A stretch of 6,877 bases of DNA from Actinomycetota bacterium (lineage in GTDB: Bacteria; Actinomycetota; Acidimicrobiia; Acidimicrobiales; CADCSY01). The translations under genes and the position numbers were made by a program. The notes beneath the pieces were generated by a model. That model made no database searches, was not told the DNA's origin, and saw nothing but the letters and a program-made list of their open reading frames with translations. Location of the stretch: positions 1-6,877 of the forward strand of contig JACOTK010000061.1 in assembly GCA_016178435.1 (NCBI GenBank), read 5' to 3'. This document shows, piece after piece, positions 1-6,552 of the stretch (its first letter is position 1; each line of letters opens with the position of its first letter).

Positions 1-1429
1 CGGCGACGACCACCAGCACCTCGGCGGCCTGGGCATGCTTGATGGCGGTCTCCAAGGCAGACACCCCCTCGATCTTGGTCTGCTCTGGCGTGCCGAAGGA
101 CGTGTTGATGACCGTTGCGCCGTTCGCCAAGGCGTACTCGATGCCTCGGACCACGTCCGACATCCGGAACGTACCGGAGTTGCCGATCTTGATCGGCATG
201 ATCTCAACCTCGGGCGCGATGCCCGCCACGCCGATGCCGTTGTCGGATTGAGCGGCGATGATGCCCGCTACGTGCGTACCGTGGGCATTGTCGGACCCGG
301 CGTCGAACACCGAGGCGTCATTGTTCGCGAAGTCGTAACCGCGGCAGTCATCGACGTAGCCGTTGTTGTCGTCGTCCTTTCCGTTGCCGCAGACCTCGTC
401 GGCGTTCTTCCAAATCGAATCGGCAAGGTCGGGATGCGTGATGTCGATACCGGTGTCAAGAACAGCGACGACCTGTCCCTTGCCCTTGCTGACAGCCCAG
501 GCTTTGGCGGCTCCGATGTCCGCTCCAGGCTTGCCTGCCTTGCCCCTGATGGCCTGGCCCCTGTTGTCGAGAGCCCACTGTGCGCGGTAGCCCGGGTCAC
601 TCGCGCCAACCCGCTTCGCCGCCTTGGCCTTGGTCTTCTCGTCAGCCTTGGCCTTGGCCTTGTCATCGTCCTTGGCCTTGTCGTCAGCCTTTCTGGACGG
701 CACGGGATCCTTTGCGGAAACCGTGAGCACGACGTCCTCGTCGACGTCCGCCACTCCGGCCAGACCCCGGAACGCCGAAGCCTTCGCAGTGGTCACGACC
801 GCGTACATGCCGGGCATCACCGGAGTCACCGTCTTGGTGCCACGCACCTTCTTCAACACCACTGCCAGAACGTCGCCCTTGGCCGGTGCCTCACCCTTTG
901 GCGCCTTCTTCGCGACCTTCTCGGCCACGCTCGTGGTGGTCTTCACGCCCTGGCCCGTGACCTCGATCTCCGCATAGGTAGTCGAACCGTCACTGACGAT
1001 TCCCAGGAGGTTCCCCTGCTTCGAGAGCTCGACCAGATCGCTGCCGCTGATCTCGCCCGCCGCGTTCGTCTGCAAAGGAACACGACGAACGTGCCTCTCG
1101 CCGGTGGTTCCAGGGGATGCGTTGCTCGCTGCAGCGCCGCTCGTGGACTCCTCGACCGGCACGGCACCTTGCTCACCCAGGCCCGCGAAGGTCACGACAT
1201 AGTGCTCGAAACCATCGTCGAGTGCGTGAGGATCACCCGCCGACACGCCGTCGGACCAGGAGATGGGCACTCCGTAGCCATCTCCGCCGCCTCCTCCCAC
1301 GAATGGCATGCCGCCCGATGCCACCAGAAACACGGTCGTGGCAACGGCGACCGAAGCGACTCCGCCGTGGCCTTTCAGGAAGGCTGCTGCTCGACCAAAC
1401 AGATTCGCAGGTGATGTCTCAGGGTTCAT
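1..1429 (-). CDS. Subtilisin-like S8 family serine protease, partial (C-terminus beyond left edge)
   Basis: Translating the minus strand from the ATG at 1429 gives one uninterrupted frame of 476 residues that leaves the window without a stop. A short basic N-terminus is followed by a hydrophobic stretch (about residues 22-38, ending VFLVASGG), read as a signal peptide or membrane anchor. Residues about 50-245 show no motif I recognise and probably form a propeptide or prodomain. A Lys/Asp/Ala-rich linker lies at 247-273. The peptidase domain starts near 285 and carries the catalytic Asp325 (VLDTGID) and His383 (HGTHVAG). Between them is a DDDNNGYVDD-type acidic loop (352-361), probably calcium binding, flanked by Cys347 and Cys362, which could pair. 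The catalytic Ser and oxyanion Asn would lie beyond the edge. The start has no clear Shine-Dalgarno, so it is the least certain part. The gene lies 93 bases downstream of mftF on the same strand, and no convincing terminator or promoter was seen between them. Likely an exported endopeptidase with unknown substrate. Confidence 0.93.
   Translation of the reverse strand, partial: MNPETSPANLFGRAAAFLKGHGGVASVAVATTVFLVASGGMPFVGGGGGDGYGVPISWSDGVSAGDPHALDDGFEHYVVTFAGLGEQGAVPVEESTSGAAASNASPGTTGERHVRRVPLQTNAAGEISGSDLVELSKQGNLLGIVSDGSTTYAEIEVTGQGVKTTTSVAEKVAKKAPKGEAPAKGDVLAVVLKKVRGTKTVTPVMPGMYAVVTTAKASAFRGLAGVADVDEDVVLTVSAKDPVPSRKADDKAKDDDKAKAKADEKTKAKAAKRVGASDPGYRAQWALDNRGQAIRGKAGKPGADIGAAKAWAVSKGKGQVVAVLDTGIDITHPDLADSIWKNADEVCGNGKDDDNNGYVDDCRGYDFANNDASVFDAGSDNAHGTHVAGIIAAQSDNGIGVAGIAPEVEIMPIKIGNSGTFRMSDVVRGIEYALANGATVINTSFGTPEQTKIEGVSALETAIKHAQAAEVLVVVA
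620..692 (-). repeat. Low-complexity Lys/Asp/Ala-coding repeat tract inside the S8 protease gene
   Basis: The plus strand shows repeated GCCTTG/CCTTGG units and an 11-base direct repeat, TCGTCAGCCTT, at 639-649 and 681-691. In the coding frame this reads as a charged linker (residues 247-273; units such as DDKAK and KADEK) between the N-terminal region and the peptidase domain. It is in frame and contains no stop. Such linkers are usually disordered and may vary in length between strains. Confidence 0.7.
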
Positions 1430-1522
1430 GGGAACATCTACGGCATCCCCGGACCCCCCATTGAGCAGAACTTCAGGGCAAACAGTCGGTCATCGTGCTG
1501 AACGTCCCTTTTGCGACCCCGG

Positions 1523-2950
1523 CTACCGGCTCTTTCCACCCGTCAGACGTGGCAACAAGGGCACAGCGGTGCGCTCCCTCAAGCAGCCCTGCCAAACGCC
1601 TGTCGCATAGGCGCCGTCGTCAAGCACGCGCAGGGCAACATAGCGCAGGGGATCGAGACGGGGACGGCGGCGTGCCCACTCGACAAGACCGGGAACGAGC
1701 ACCGCTGCGAGGAGGACCGCCCGCGCACGGCGGCTGAACAGGGAGGCCAGGACGAAGACCGGCAACCAGGTGCGCGTGATCGTCGACGCGATCAGCCGGC
1801 CGGCATCCCGATGACCGAGCACCCCGACTCGCGCCATCTCGTAACCGAGCCGACTGATCGGCTCGTCGACATCGATGTCCGCCGCCCGATGTGACAACAC
1901 CGCAGCGCTCCCGACGGCGACCCCGGCGCCGATCACCGGGTGCCCGGCTGCGAGCAGGGTCCACGCGCCCAGGCTCCAAGGTGAGATCTCCAGGGCGGGC
2001 ACGTTCCCGGGGTGACGCCGCTCCAGGGCCGCCGCCGAGCGTCCGTAGGCCGCACGTCGAGCCAACATGGCCATCAGGCGCGTCCGGTGGTGGTGGGCGA
2101 CGCGACTGCCGGGCTCGTAACGGACGGTGACGCCACCTTTCGCCAGGCGCCACACGAAATCGACGTCCTCACCCGTCGTGAGCGCCTCATCGAAGCCTCC
2201 AATCGCCAGTGCGGCCTCACGGCGAACCACGAGCGCCGCCGCCGGCACGTACGACACACGGCTGCGTGCGAACACGGGGCCCTCCCGGGAACCGAGGTCG
2301 AGCGGCGAACGCACGGCCTCGTAACGCGCCAGAATCGCGTCGTGGGCCCCGAGCGGCTCGACGATGCGGGGCGCCACGGCCACCACCGCCGGGTCCTCGA
2401 AATGGACCAGGAGTCGGTCGAGCCAACCGGGGGCGGGCTCGCAATCGGAATCCAGGAACACGACGAACGGCGCCTCGACCGCCGACAGACCCGTGTTCCG
2501 CGCGGCGGCGGGCCCTCCCGAGCGGGCACGACGCACCACACGGGCCCCCGCCTGCTCGGCAACCGACCGACTGTCGTCGATCGAGCCGTCATCGACCACA
2601 ACGACCTCTCCGACCGGACCCACATGGGCCAGCAGGCGGGGAAGCTCCTCGACACGGTCACGCACCGGCACGACCACGGCAACGTCCCGGTGGGAGGGCC
2701 CGGGCGCCCCCTGGCGCGGATGGACCATGCCCGATGCCAACAACCTGCGCACCAGGCGCGCCCCAGACCCTGGTCGGTCCGCGCCGATCTCGGCCATCGT
2801 CACACCCTCACGCAGCGAGCGAACCGCTGCGGCTCCCTCTGCCGTGAGTCGCAAAAGGCGAAGGGGAGAGCCACCCAGCAGTGCTCTTCCATCGGCCAAC
2901 AGTCGTGTCCCGCGATCGAACACCACCCGACAGCCGGCGGGCAACGCCAT
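1523..2950 (-). CDS. mftF: Mycofactocin biosynthesis glycosyltransferase MftF (GT2 family)
   Basis: From the ATG at 2950 the protein has 475 residues, close to the roughly 470 expected for MftF. In characterised systems this enzyme adds glucose units to premycofactocin to give oligoglycosylated mycofactocins. A short N-terminal domain (LPAGCRVVFD, then LLGGSPLRLLRL) matches the MftF-type start. The GT-A fold follows: VVVPVRDR from about 93, VVDDGS (Asp120-Asp121), GGPAAARNTGL (145-155), the metal-binding FLDSD (Asp167, Asp169), GGFDE (251-255) and GEDVDF with the acidic pair 261-262. Hydrophobic segments at about 325-352 and 393-425 suggest membrane association. The start at 2950 is preferred because GAGGT lies 7 bases upstream and LPAG follows directly. 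In-frame alternatives are ATG 2980 (485 aa) and GTG 3004 (493 aa). It is transcribed divergently from mftABC rather than co-directionally at the operon end. A different GT2 enzyme is possible, but the neighbours and N-terminal domain make MftF by far the best call. Confidence 0.9.
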   Translation of the reverse strand: MALPAGCRVVFDRGTRLLADGRALLGGSPLRLLRLTAEGAAAVRSLREGVTMAEIGADRPGSGARLVRRLLASGMVHPRQGAPGPSHRDVAVVVPVRDRVEELPRLLAHVGPVGEVVVVDDGSIDDSRSVAEQAGARVVRRARSGGPAAARNTGLSAVEAPFVVFLDSDCEPAPGWLDRLLVHFEDPAVVAVAPRIVEPLGAHDAILARYEAVRSPLDLGSREGPVFARSRVSYVPAAALVVRREAALAIGGFDEALTTGEDVDFVWRLAKGGVTVRYEPGSRVAHHHRTRLMAMLARRAAYGRSAAALERRHPGNVPALEISPWSLGAWTLLAAGHPVIGAGVAVGSAAVLSHRAADIDVDEPISRLGYEMARVGVLGHRDAGRLIASTITRTWLPVFVLASLFSRRARAVLLAAVLVPGLVEWARRRPRLDPLRYVALRVLDDGAYATGVWQGCLRERTAVPLLPRLTGGKSR

Positions 2951-2957
2951 GGCGGAA

Positions 2958-2962
2958 ACCTC
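2958..2962 (-). promoter_or_regulatory. Ribosome binding site deciding the mftF start
   Basis: The minus strand reads GAGGT, separated by 7 bases (TTCCGCC) from the ATG at 2950. The candidate at 2980 has a weaker AGGG about 6 bases upstream, and the GTG at 3004 has no good site. This, with protein length, favours 2950. Confidence 0.55.
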
Positions 2963-3024
2963 GATGTGTCCGCCGGTCATCGCCGGCCCTAGGATTGCGT
3001 CCACATCTTGAACATACTGCCCAC

Positions 3025-3031
3025 GGGGAGG
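3025..3031 (+). promoter_or_regulatory. Strong Shine-Dalgarno of mftA
   Basis: GGGGAGG ends 5 bases before the ATG at 3037. This is the strongest ribosome binding site in the window. It fixes the start of the short precursor against longer in-frame readings that would begin inside the divergent mftF gene. Confidence 0.75.
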
Positions 3032-3036
3032 CCGTC

Positions 3037-3156
3037 ATGGCGCCGAGTGACACAGCGACTGCAGAAGAAACGGTGACGAGCACGCACAGCGACGAGATCG
3101 TCGACGACATGCTCATCGAGGAGATCTCCATCGACGGGATGTGCGGGGTCTACTAG
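3037..3156 (+). CDS. mftA: Mycofactocin precursor peptide MftA
   Basis: This 39-residue peptide is the ribosomal precursor of mycofactocin. It begins MAPSDTATAE, has an acidic leader with the helical-looking stretch DEIVDDMLIEEIS, and ends IDGMCGVY, the signature core of the MftA family. In the known pathway MftC decarboxylates the last Tyr and cross-links it to the preceding Val; the remaining peptide serves as leader recognised by MftB. All key residues are present: Val38-Tyr39 are the last two codons before TAG. The start is set by GGGGAGG five bases upstream. mftB begins 18 bases after the stop, so the genes should be co-transcribed. No other family is known to me to end this way, so the call is firm. 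Confidence 0.97.
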   Translation: MAPSDTATAEETVTSTHSDEIVDDMLIEEISIDGMCGVY

Positions 3157-3174
3157 ACCACCAGAGGAACGTTC

Positions 3175-3441
3175 ATGGCCCTCGACCCGACGCAGCCCTA
3201 CGAGCTGCACTCCCAGGTGGCCCTTCGGCCCGAGCCCTTCGGGGCGCTCGCCTACCATTACGGGAACCGCCGACTCACCTTCCTCAAGTCTGCCGAGATG
3301 GTCGACCTGGTGAGCCAACTCGACCGCCACCCATCCGTCAACGCCGCCCTCGATTCGGTCGGCATCCCATCGGAACGGCGAGATGCCTACCTGCGCTCGC
3401 TCGTCGCCCTCGAAGCCTCGGAGGTCATCCATGCTCGTTGA
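3175..3441 (+). CDS. mftB: Mycofactocin peptide chaperone MftB (PqqD-like recognition domain)
   Basis: This 88-residue protein has the size and layout of a stand-alone RiPP recognition element. Such proteins bind the leader of the precursor and deliver it to the radical SAM enzyme. The block VALRPEPFGALAYHYGNRR (about residues 15-33), followed by LTFLKS, matches the conserved MftB N-terminus, which forms the beta-sheet face that binds the peptide. The rest is helical (AEMVDLVSQLDRHP, then RRDAYLRSLVALEAS), resembling the PqqD fold. AGAGG (3163-3167) lies 7 bases before the ATG. The gene sits between mftA and mftC and its last 11 bases overlap the start of mftC, indicating coupled translation and fitting the known need for MftB in MftC activity. 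Confidence 0.95.
   Translation: MALDPTQPYELHSQVALRPEPFGALAYHYGNRRLTFLKSAEMVDLVSQLDRHPSVNAALDSVGIPSERRDAYLRSLVALEASEVIHAR
3420..3424 (+). promoter_or_regulatory. Ribosome binding site deciding the mftC start
   Basis: GGAGG inside the 3' end of mftB lies 6 bases before the ATG at 3431. It supports this start over the longer in-frame ATG at 3383, whose extra 16 residues (rich in Arg, Ser and Pro) look like a shadow of mftB. Confidence 0.65.
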
Positions 3442-4570
3442 CCAGCTCAAGACGGGCCTCGACGCACCCATCTGTCTCACCTGGGAGCTCACCTACGCCT
3501 GCAACCTCGCCTGCGTGCACTGCCTCTCGTCCTCGGGACGACGTGACCCCGATGAGCTCTCCACTGCCGAGGCAAAGGCCGTCATCGACGAGCTCCAGGC
3601 CATGCAGGTCTTCTACATCAACATCGGCGGCGGCGAGCCCATGGTCCGTCCCGATTTCTTCGAGCTGTTGGAATACGCCATCGACCACCGGGTCGGCGTG
3701 AAGTTCTCGACGAACGGCACCAAGCTCGACGCCGAGAAGGCCGTTCGCCTCGCCGCCATGGACTACCTCGATGTGCAGATCAGCCTCGACGGGGCAACGG
3801 CCGAGATCAACGACAAGGTGCGAGGCGAGGGAAGCCACGCCGCCTCGATCCGTGCGATGGAGAACCTTGCCGCCGCGAACTTCGGCCCGTTCAAGATCAG
3901 CGTGGTCATCACACGGGACAACGTCACCCAGCTCGACGCCTTCCAGGCCATCGCCGACACCTACGGAGCCGAGCTGCGTCTCACCCGGCTGCGTCCGTCG
4001 GGGCGAGGCGCCGACACCTGGCACGAGCTGCATCCCACGAACGACCAGCAGCGCCTGCTGTACAACTGGCTGCTCGATCACCCCCGTACCCTGACCGGCG
4101 ACTCCTTCTTTCACCTCTCCGCGTTCGGCGAGGCGTTGCCCGGCCTGAACCTCTGCGGCGCAGGACGGGTCGTCTGTCTCATCGACCCGGTCGGCGATGT
4201 GTACGCCTGTCCGTTCGTGTTGCACGACGAGTTCAGGGCGGGCAATGTCCGTGACGTCGGTGGCTTCACCAACGTCTGGCGGAGCAGCGACCTGTTCACC
4301 TCGTTGCGCGAGCCCCAGAGCCCCGGCGCCTGCGGGTCGTGCGGTTCGTACGATTCCTGCCAGGGTGGCTGCATGGCAGCCAAGTTCTTCACCGGCCTCC
4401 CCCTCGACGGGCCCGACCCCGAATGTGTCCTCGGCAACGCCGACGATGCTCTGGCGTCAGTCGGATCCGGGTCGGCGCCAAACCCCGGGCCGGGCCACTC
4501 CAAGCCGGTCGCCGTCACCCTCTCGTCACGCCCCACCCCTCGCTCACTGCCCGCGCTCACCCCGCGATGA
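3431..4570 (+). CDS. mftC: Mycofactocin radical SAM maturase MftC
   Basis: This 379-residue enzyme installs the key change in MftA: oxidative decarboxylation of the C-terminal Tyr, then a carbon-carbon bond to the adjacent Val. The radical SAM cluster motif CX3CX2C is at Cys24, Cys28 and Cys31 (ACNLACVHC), preceded by LDAPICLTWELTY, a sequence typical of MftC. The SAM-binding GGGEP is at 66-70, followed by KFSTNGT (91-97) and QISLDGA (116-122). The C-terminal SPASM domain, which holds auxiliary iron-sulfur clusters, shows Cys242, Cys249, Cys260, Cys301, Cys304, Cys310, Cys314 and Cys332, including CGAGRVVCLIDPVGDVYAC and GSCGSYDSCQGGC. A Pro/Ser-rich tail (about 345-379) contains SKPVAVTLSSRP. 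The enzyme looks intact. It overlaps mftB by 11 bases, and its TGA shares the ATGA (4567-4570) with the next gene, so the three proteins are probably made together. Confidence 0.97.
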   Translation: MLVDQLKTGLDAPICLTWELTYACNLACVHCLSSSGRRDPDELSTAEAKAVIDELQAMQVFYINIGGGEPMVRPDFFELLEYAIDHRVGVKFSTNGTKLDAEKAVRLAAMDYLDVQISLDGATAEINDKVRGEGSHAASIRAMENLAAANFGPFKISVVITRDNVTQLDAFQAIADTYGAELRLTRLRPSGRGADTWHELHPTNDQQRLLYNWLLDHPRTLTGDSFFHLSAFGEALPGLNLCGAGRVVCLIDPVGDVYACPFVLHDEFRAGNVRDVGGFTNVWRSSDLFTSLREPQSPGACGSCGSYDSCQGGCMAAKFFTGLPLDGPDPECVLGNADDALASVGSGSAPNPGPGHSKPVAVTLSSRPTPRSLPALTPR

Positions 4571-6552
4571 GCCTGCTCGAGCCGCTGCAACTCGGCGGCC
4601 GGGTGGCACGCAATCGAGTCGTCTTCGGCTCGCATGAGACCAACCTCGGCCATCGACGTGCACTTTCGCCACAGGCCCTGGCCTACTACCGCCGTCGTGC
4701 CGCGGGAGGGGCCGGGATCATCGTCCTCGAGGCTGCCTCGGTGCACGTATCCGACTGGCCCTACGAACGTGCGCCCCTGGCCGAGTCGTGCAGGGACGAT
4801 TGGGCGGTGATCGGCGAGGCGATCCACGCCGAGGGAGCGCTGGTGTTGGCCGGGCTCAACCATGCCGGCGGACAGGGGGCGAGCGCATTCAGCCAAGCGC
4901 CCCTGCTCGCACCGTCACGCGTCCCCGAGGTCAACACCCGCGAGGTGCCAAAGGCGATGGAGGACGGTGACATCGAGGCCGTCGTGAGTGGCTTCGCCTC
5001 TGCCACACGCCTTGCGCTCGATGCAGGACTGGACGGGGTCGAGGTCAACGCCGGCCAGCACAGCCTGATCCGCCAGTTCCTCTCCGGCTTGACCAACCAA
5101 CGCCGCGACCCCTGGGGCGAGGACAGGTTGGCCTTCGCCCGCCGGGTTCTCGAGACGGTTCGGGGTGAGGTGGACTCCTTTGGCTCATCCGACCAACGCC
5201 CCATCGTGGGGTTGCGGCTGTCGTGCGACGAGCTCGCCCCGTGGGCCGGCATCGTGCCCGACGCCGGGGCCGAGATCGCCGCCGCCCTTGCCCCCTTGGT
5301 CGACTGCATCACCGTGGTCAGGGGGGCGATCTACTCGGTGGGGGCCACCCGACCCGACGGCCATGTTGCGCCGGGCTTCAACCTCGAGCTCACCCGCCAG
5401 GTGCGCGCGGCGGTGCCGGCGACCGTCGCCGTCATTGCCCAGGGCTCGATCATCGACGTGGCCATGGCCGAGGAGATCATCGCCTCGGGAGCCGCCGATC
5501 TGGTCGAGATGACCCGCGCCCAGATCGCCGATCCCGATCTGGTCGCAAAGACGGCCGCCGGCGATGCCGGCCGCATTCGACCGTGCATCCTGTGCAACCA
5601 GGCCTGCTCGGTGCGTGACAATCGCAACCCCATCGTCTCGTGCGTCGGCGAGCCCTCGGCGGGACACGAGCTCGACGACCAACCCGTGACGGGCCGGGCA
5701 ACCTCGCCCACCTCGGTGCTGGTCGTCGGTGGTGGGGTCGCCGGCATGGAGGCCGCCCGGGTCGCCGCGCTGCGAGGCCATCAGGTTCGTCTCGTCGAGC
5801 GTCGCTCGTGGCTGGGAGGCGCCATCCGTCTCGGCGCCTCGGCCCCCGGACGGGAACGCCTGGCCACCCTGGCGGATTGGCTCGAGGCGGAATGCCGAGC
5901 GCTCGGCGTGCGCATCGAGCTCGACCACGACGTTGATGCGACCCGGCTCGAGACCGCTGAGCACGGGGCCGGCCCGGTGGTGATCCTCGCCACCGGCGCT
6001 CGCCATGGCCTGTTGCCCTTCGGCATCGAGACCGGGGCGACGGTGCTCCAGGCACGCACGTTGCTCGACGCCCACCTCCAGGGAGGAATCGACGCAGCGC
6101 TCGCGCTTGTCGGGAACGGCCCGATCCTCGTGTGGGACCCCATCGGTGGGCCCATCGCCGTGTCGATCGCCGAGCTGTTGGCGGGAGCGCGACCGGTTGA
6201 GCTCGTCACCCACGATCAGGTCGTCGGCAACCTGTTGGCCCGCAGCGGCGACATGGGCACGGCCAACGTTCGCCTCCATGGCGCCGGCGTCACCTTGCAC
6301 AAGCGCAGCCTGCTGCGCGAGGTGGGACCCGGTTGGGCCGATGTCGAAGCCGTCTACACCGGTGAGAGGCGACGTCTCGAGGTGAGCGCCGTCGTGGCGT
6401 GCGGCCACGAGCTCGGCGAGGACGCGCTCTGGCGGACGACGGGCGAAAGGCACCTGCAGGCCGGGGACGCCGTCGCACCCCGCACCCTGTACGAGGCGGT
6501 CCTGGAAGGCCGTCGTGCCGCGTTGGCCATCGAGCGATCGGGTCCGGCATGA
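4567..6552 (+). CDS. Mycofactocin-associated FadH/OYE family oxidoreductase (type 2-like), FMN/4Fe-4S/FAD
   Basis: This 661-residue protein has the layout of 2,4-dienoyl-CoA reductase and trimethylamine dehydrogenase: an N-terminal OYE-like TIM barrel binding FMN (about 1-330), a 4Fe-4S site and C-terminal dinucleotide-binding domains. Barrel landmarks are ARNRVVFGSHETN (14-26), YYRRRAAGGAGII (40-52), SDWPYE (62-67), GLNHAGGQ (96-103) and LIRQFLSGLTNQRRDPWG (167-184). The cluster ligands are Cys340, Cys343, Cys347 and Cys359 (CILCNQAC, then 11 residues to Cys). The FAD fold begins SVLVVGGGVAGMEAARVA (383-400), and the C-terminal GDAVAPRTLYEA (633-644) closes it. The middle domain has DPIGGPIAVSIAELLA (524-539), resembling the ADP-binding part of the trimethylamine dehydrogenase group. 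The start is the ATG in the ATGA overlap with mftC; no Shine-Dalgarno is seen, which fits coupled translation. The family is known to co-occur with mycofactocin genes. Its substrate is not established; a link to MFT redox cycling or MFT-dependent catabolism is inference. Confidence 0.9.
   Translation: MSLLEPLQLGGRVARNRVVFGSHETNLGHRRALSPQALAYYRRRAAGGAGIIVLEAASVHVSDWPYERAPLAESCRDDWAVIGEAIHAEGALVLAGLNHAGGQGASAFSQAPLLAPSRVPEVNTREVPKAMEDGDIEAVVSGFASATRLALDAGLDGVEVNAGQHSLIRQFLSGLTNQRRDPWGEDRLAFARRVLETVRGEVDSFGSSDQRPIVGLRLSCDELAPWAGIVPDAGAEIAAALAPLVDCITVVRGAIYSVGATRPDGHVAPGFNLELTRQVRAAVPATVAVIAQGSIIDVAMAEEIIASGAADLVEMTRAQIADPDLVAKTAAGDAGRIRPCILCNQACSVRDNRNPIVSCVGEPSAGHELDDQPVTGRATSPTSVLVVGGGVAGMEAARVAALRGHQVRLVERRSWLGGAIRLGASAPGRERLATLADWLEAECRALGVRIELDHDVDATRLETAEHGAGPVVILATGARHGLLPFGIETGATVLQARTLLDAHLQGGIDAALALVGNGPILVWDPIGGPIAVSIAELLAGARPVELVTHDQVVGNLLARSGDMGTANVRLHGAGVTLHKRSLLREVGPGWADVEAVYTGERRRLEVSAVVACGHELGEDALWRTTGERHLQAGDAVAPRTLYEAVLEGRRAALAIERSGPA

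Larger units (their letters stand above)
2951..3036. promoter_or_regulatory. Divergent mftF / mftABC intergenic region, likely promoter region
   Basis: These 86 bases separate the mftF and mftA start codons and must contain or adjoin the start signals for both directions. On the plus strand TAGGAT (2990-2995) fits the TAnnnT pattern of an actinobacterial -10 box and would put transcription start near 3002, giving a leader of about 35 bases for mftA. No convincing -35 hexamer precedes it. On the minus strand TATGTT (3011-3016) is a weak -10 candidate; used as such it would leave mftF a leader of about 55 bases. No clear operator palindrome for a TetR-type regulator such as MftR was identified. 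The promoter elements are inference. Confidence 0.4.

Noticed and set aside
620..692. Repeated GCCTTG units considered as a CRISPR or intergenic tandem array
   Set aside because: The units are short, irregular, lack spacers and lie inside an intact coding frame as a charged protein linker.
35..1414. Long plus-strand open frame (459 aa)
   Set aside because: It is the antisense shadow of the S8 protease. The minus strand carries the catalytic DTGID and HGTHVAG motifs in one continuous frame, while the plus reading is Arg/Val/Leu-rich with no recognisable domain.
1430..1530. Possible terminator between mftF and the S8 protease
   Set aside because: Only short stems (a 4-bp CCGG pair near the mftF stop, and TTCAG/CTGAA with a loop of about 21 bases) and no T-tract follow; too weak to call.
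2012..2992. Plus-strand open frame (326 aa) opposite mftF
   Set aside because: The composition is rich in Arg, His and Thr with no motif, whereas the opposite strand encodes a full GT2 domain with ordered motifs.
4339..4566. Upstream in-frame extension of the first oxidoreductase
   Set aside because: It would overlap mftC by over 200 bases and adds an Arg/Pro-rich segment unlike the family. The ATG at 4567 places the start directly before the OYE-type SLLEPLQLGG sequence.
5185..6453. Minus-strand open frame (422 aa) opposite the first oxidoreductase
   Set aside because: Shadow of the plus-strand gene, which contains the Fe-S cysteines and FAD motif; the minus reading shows no family features.
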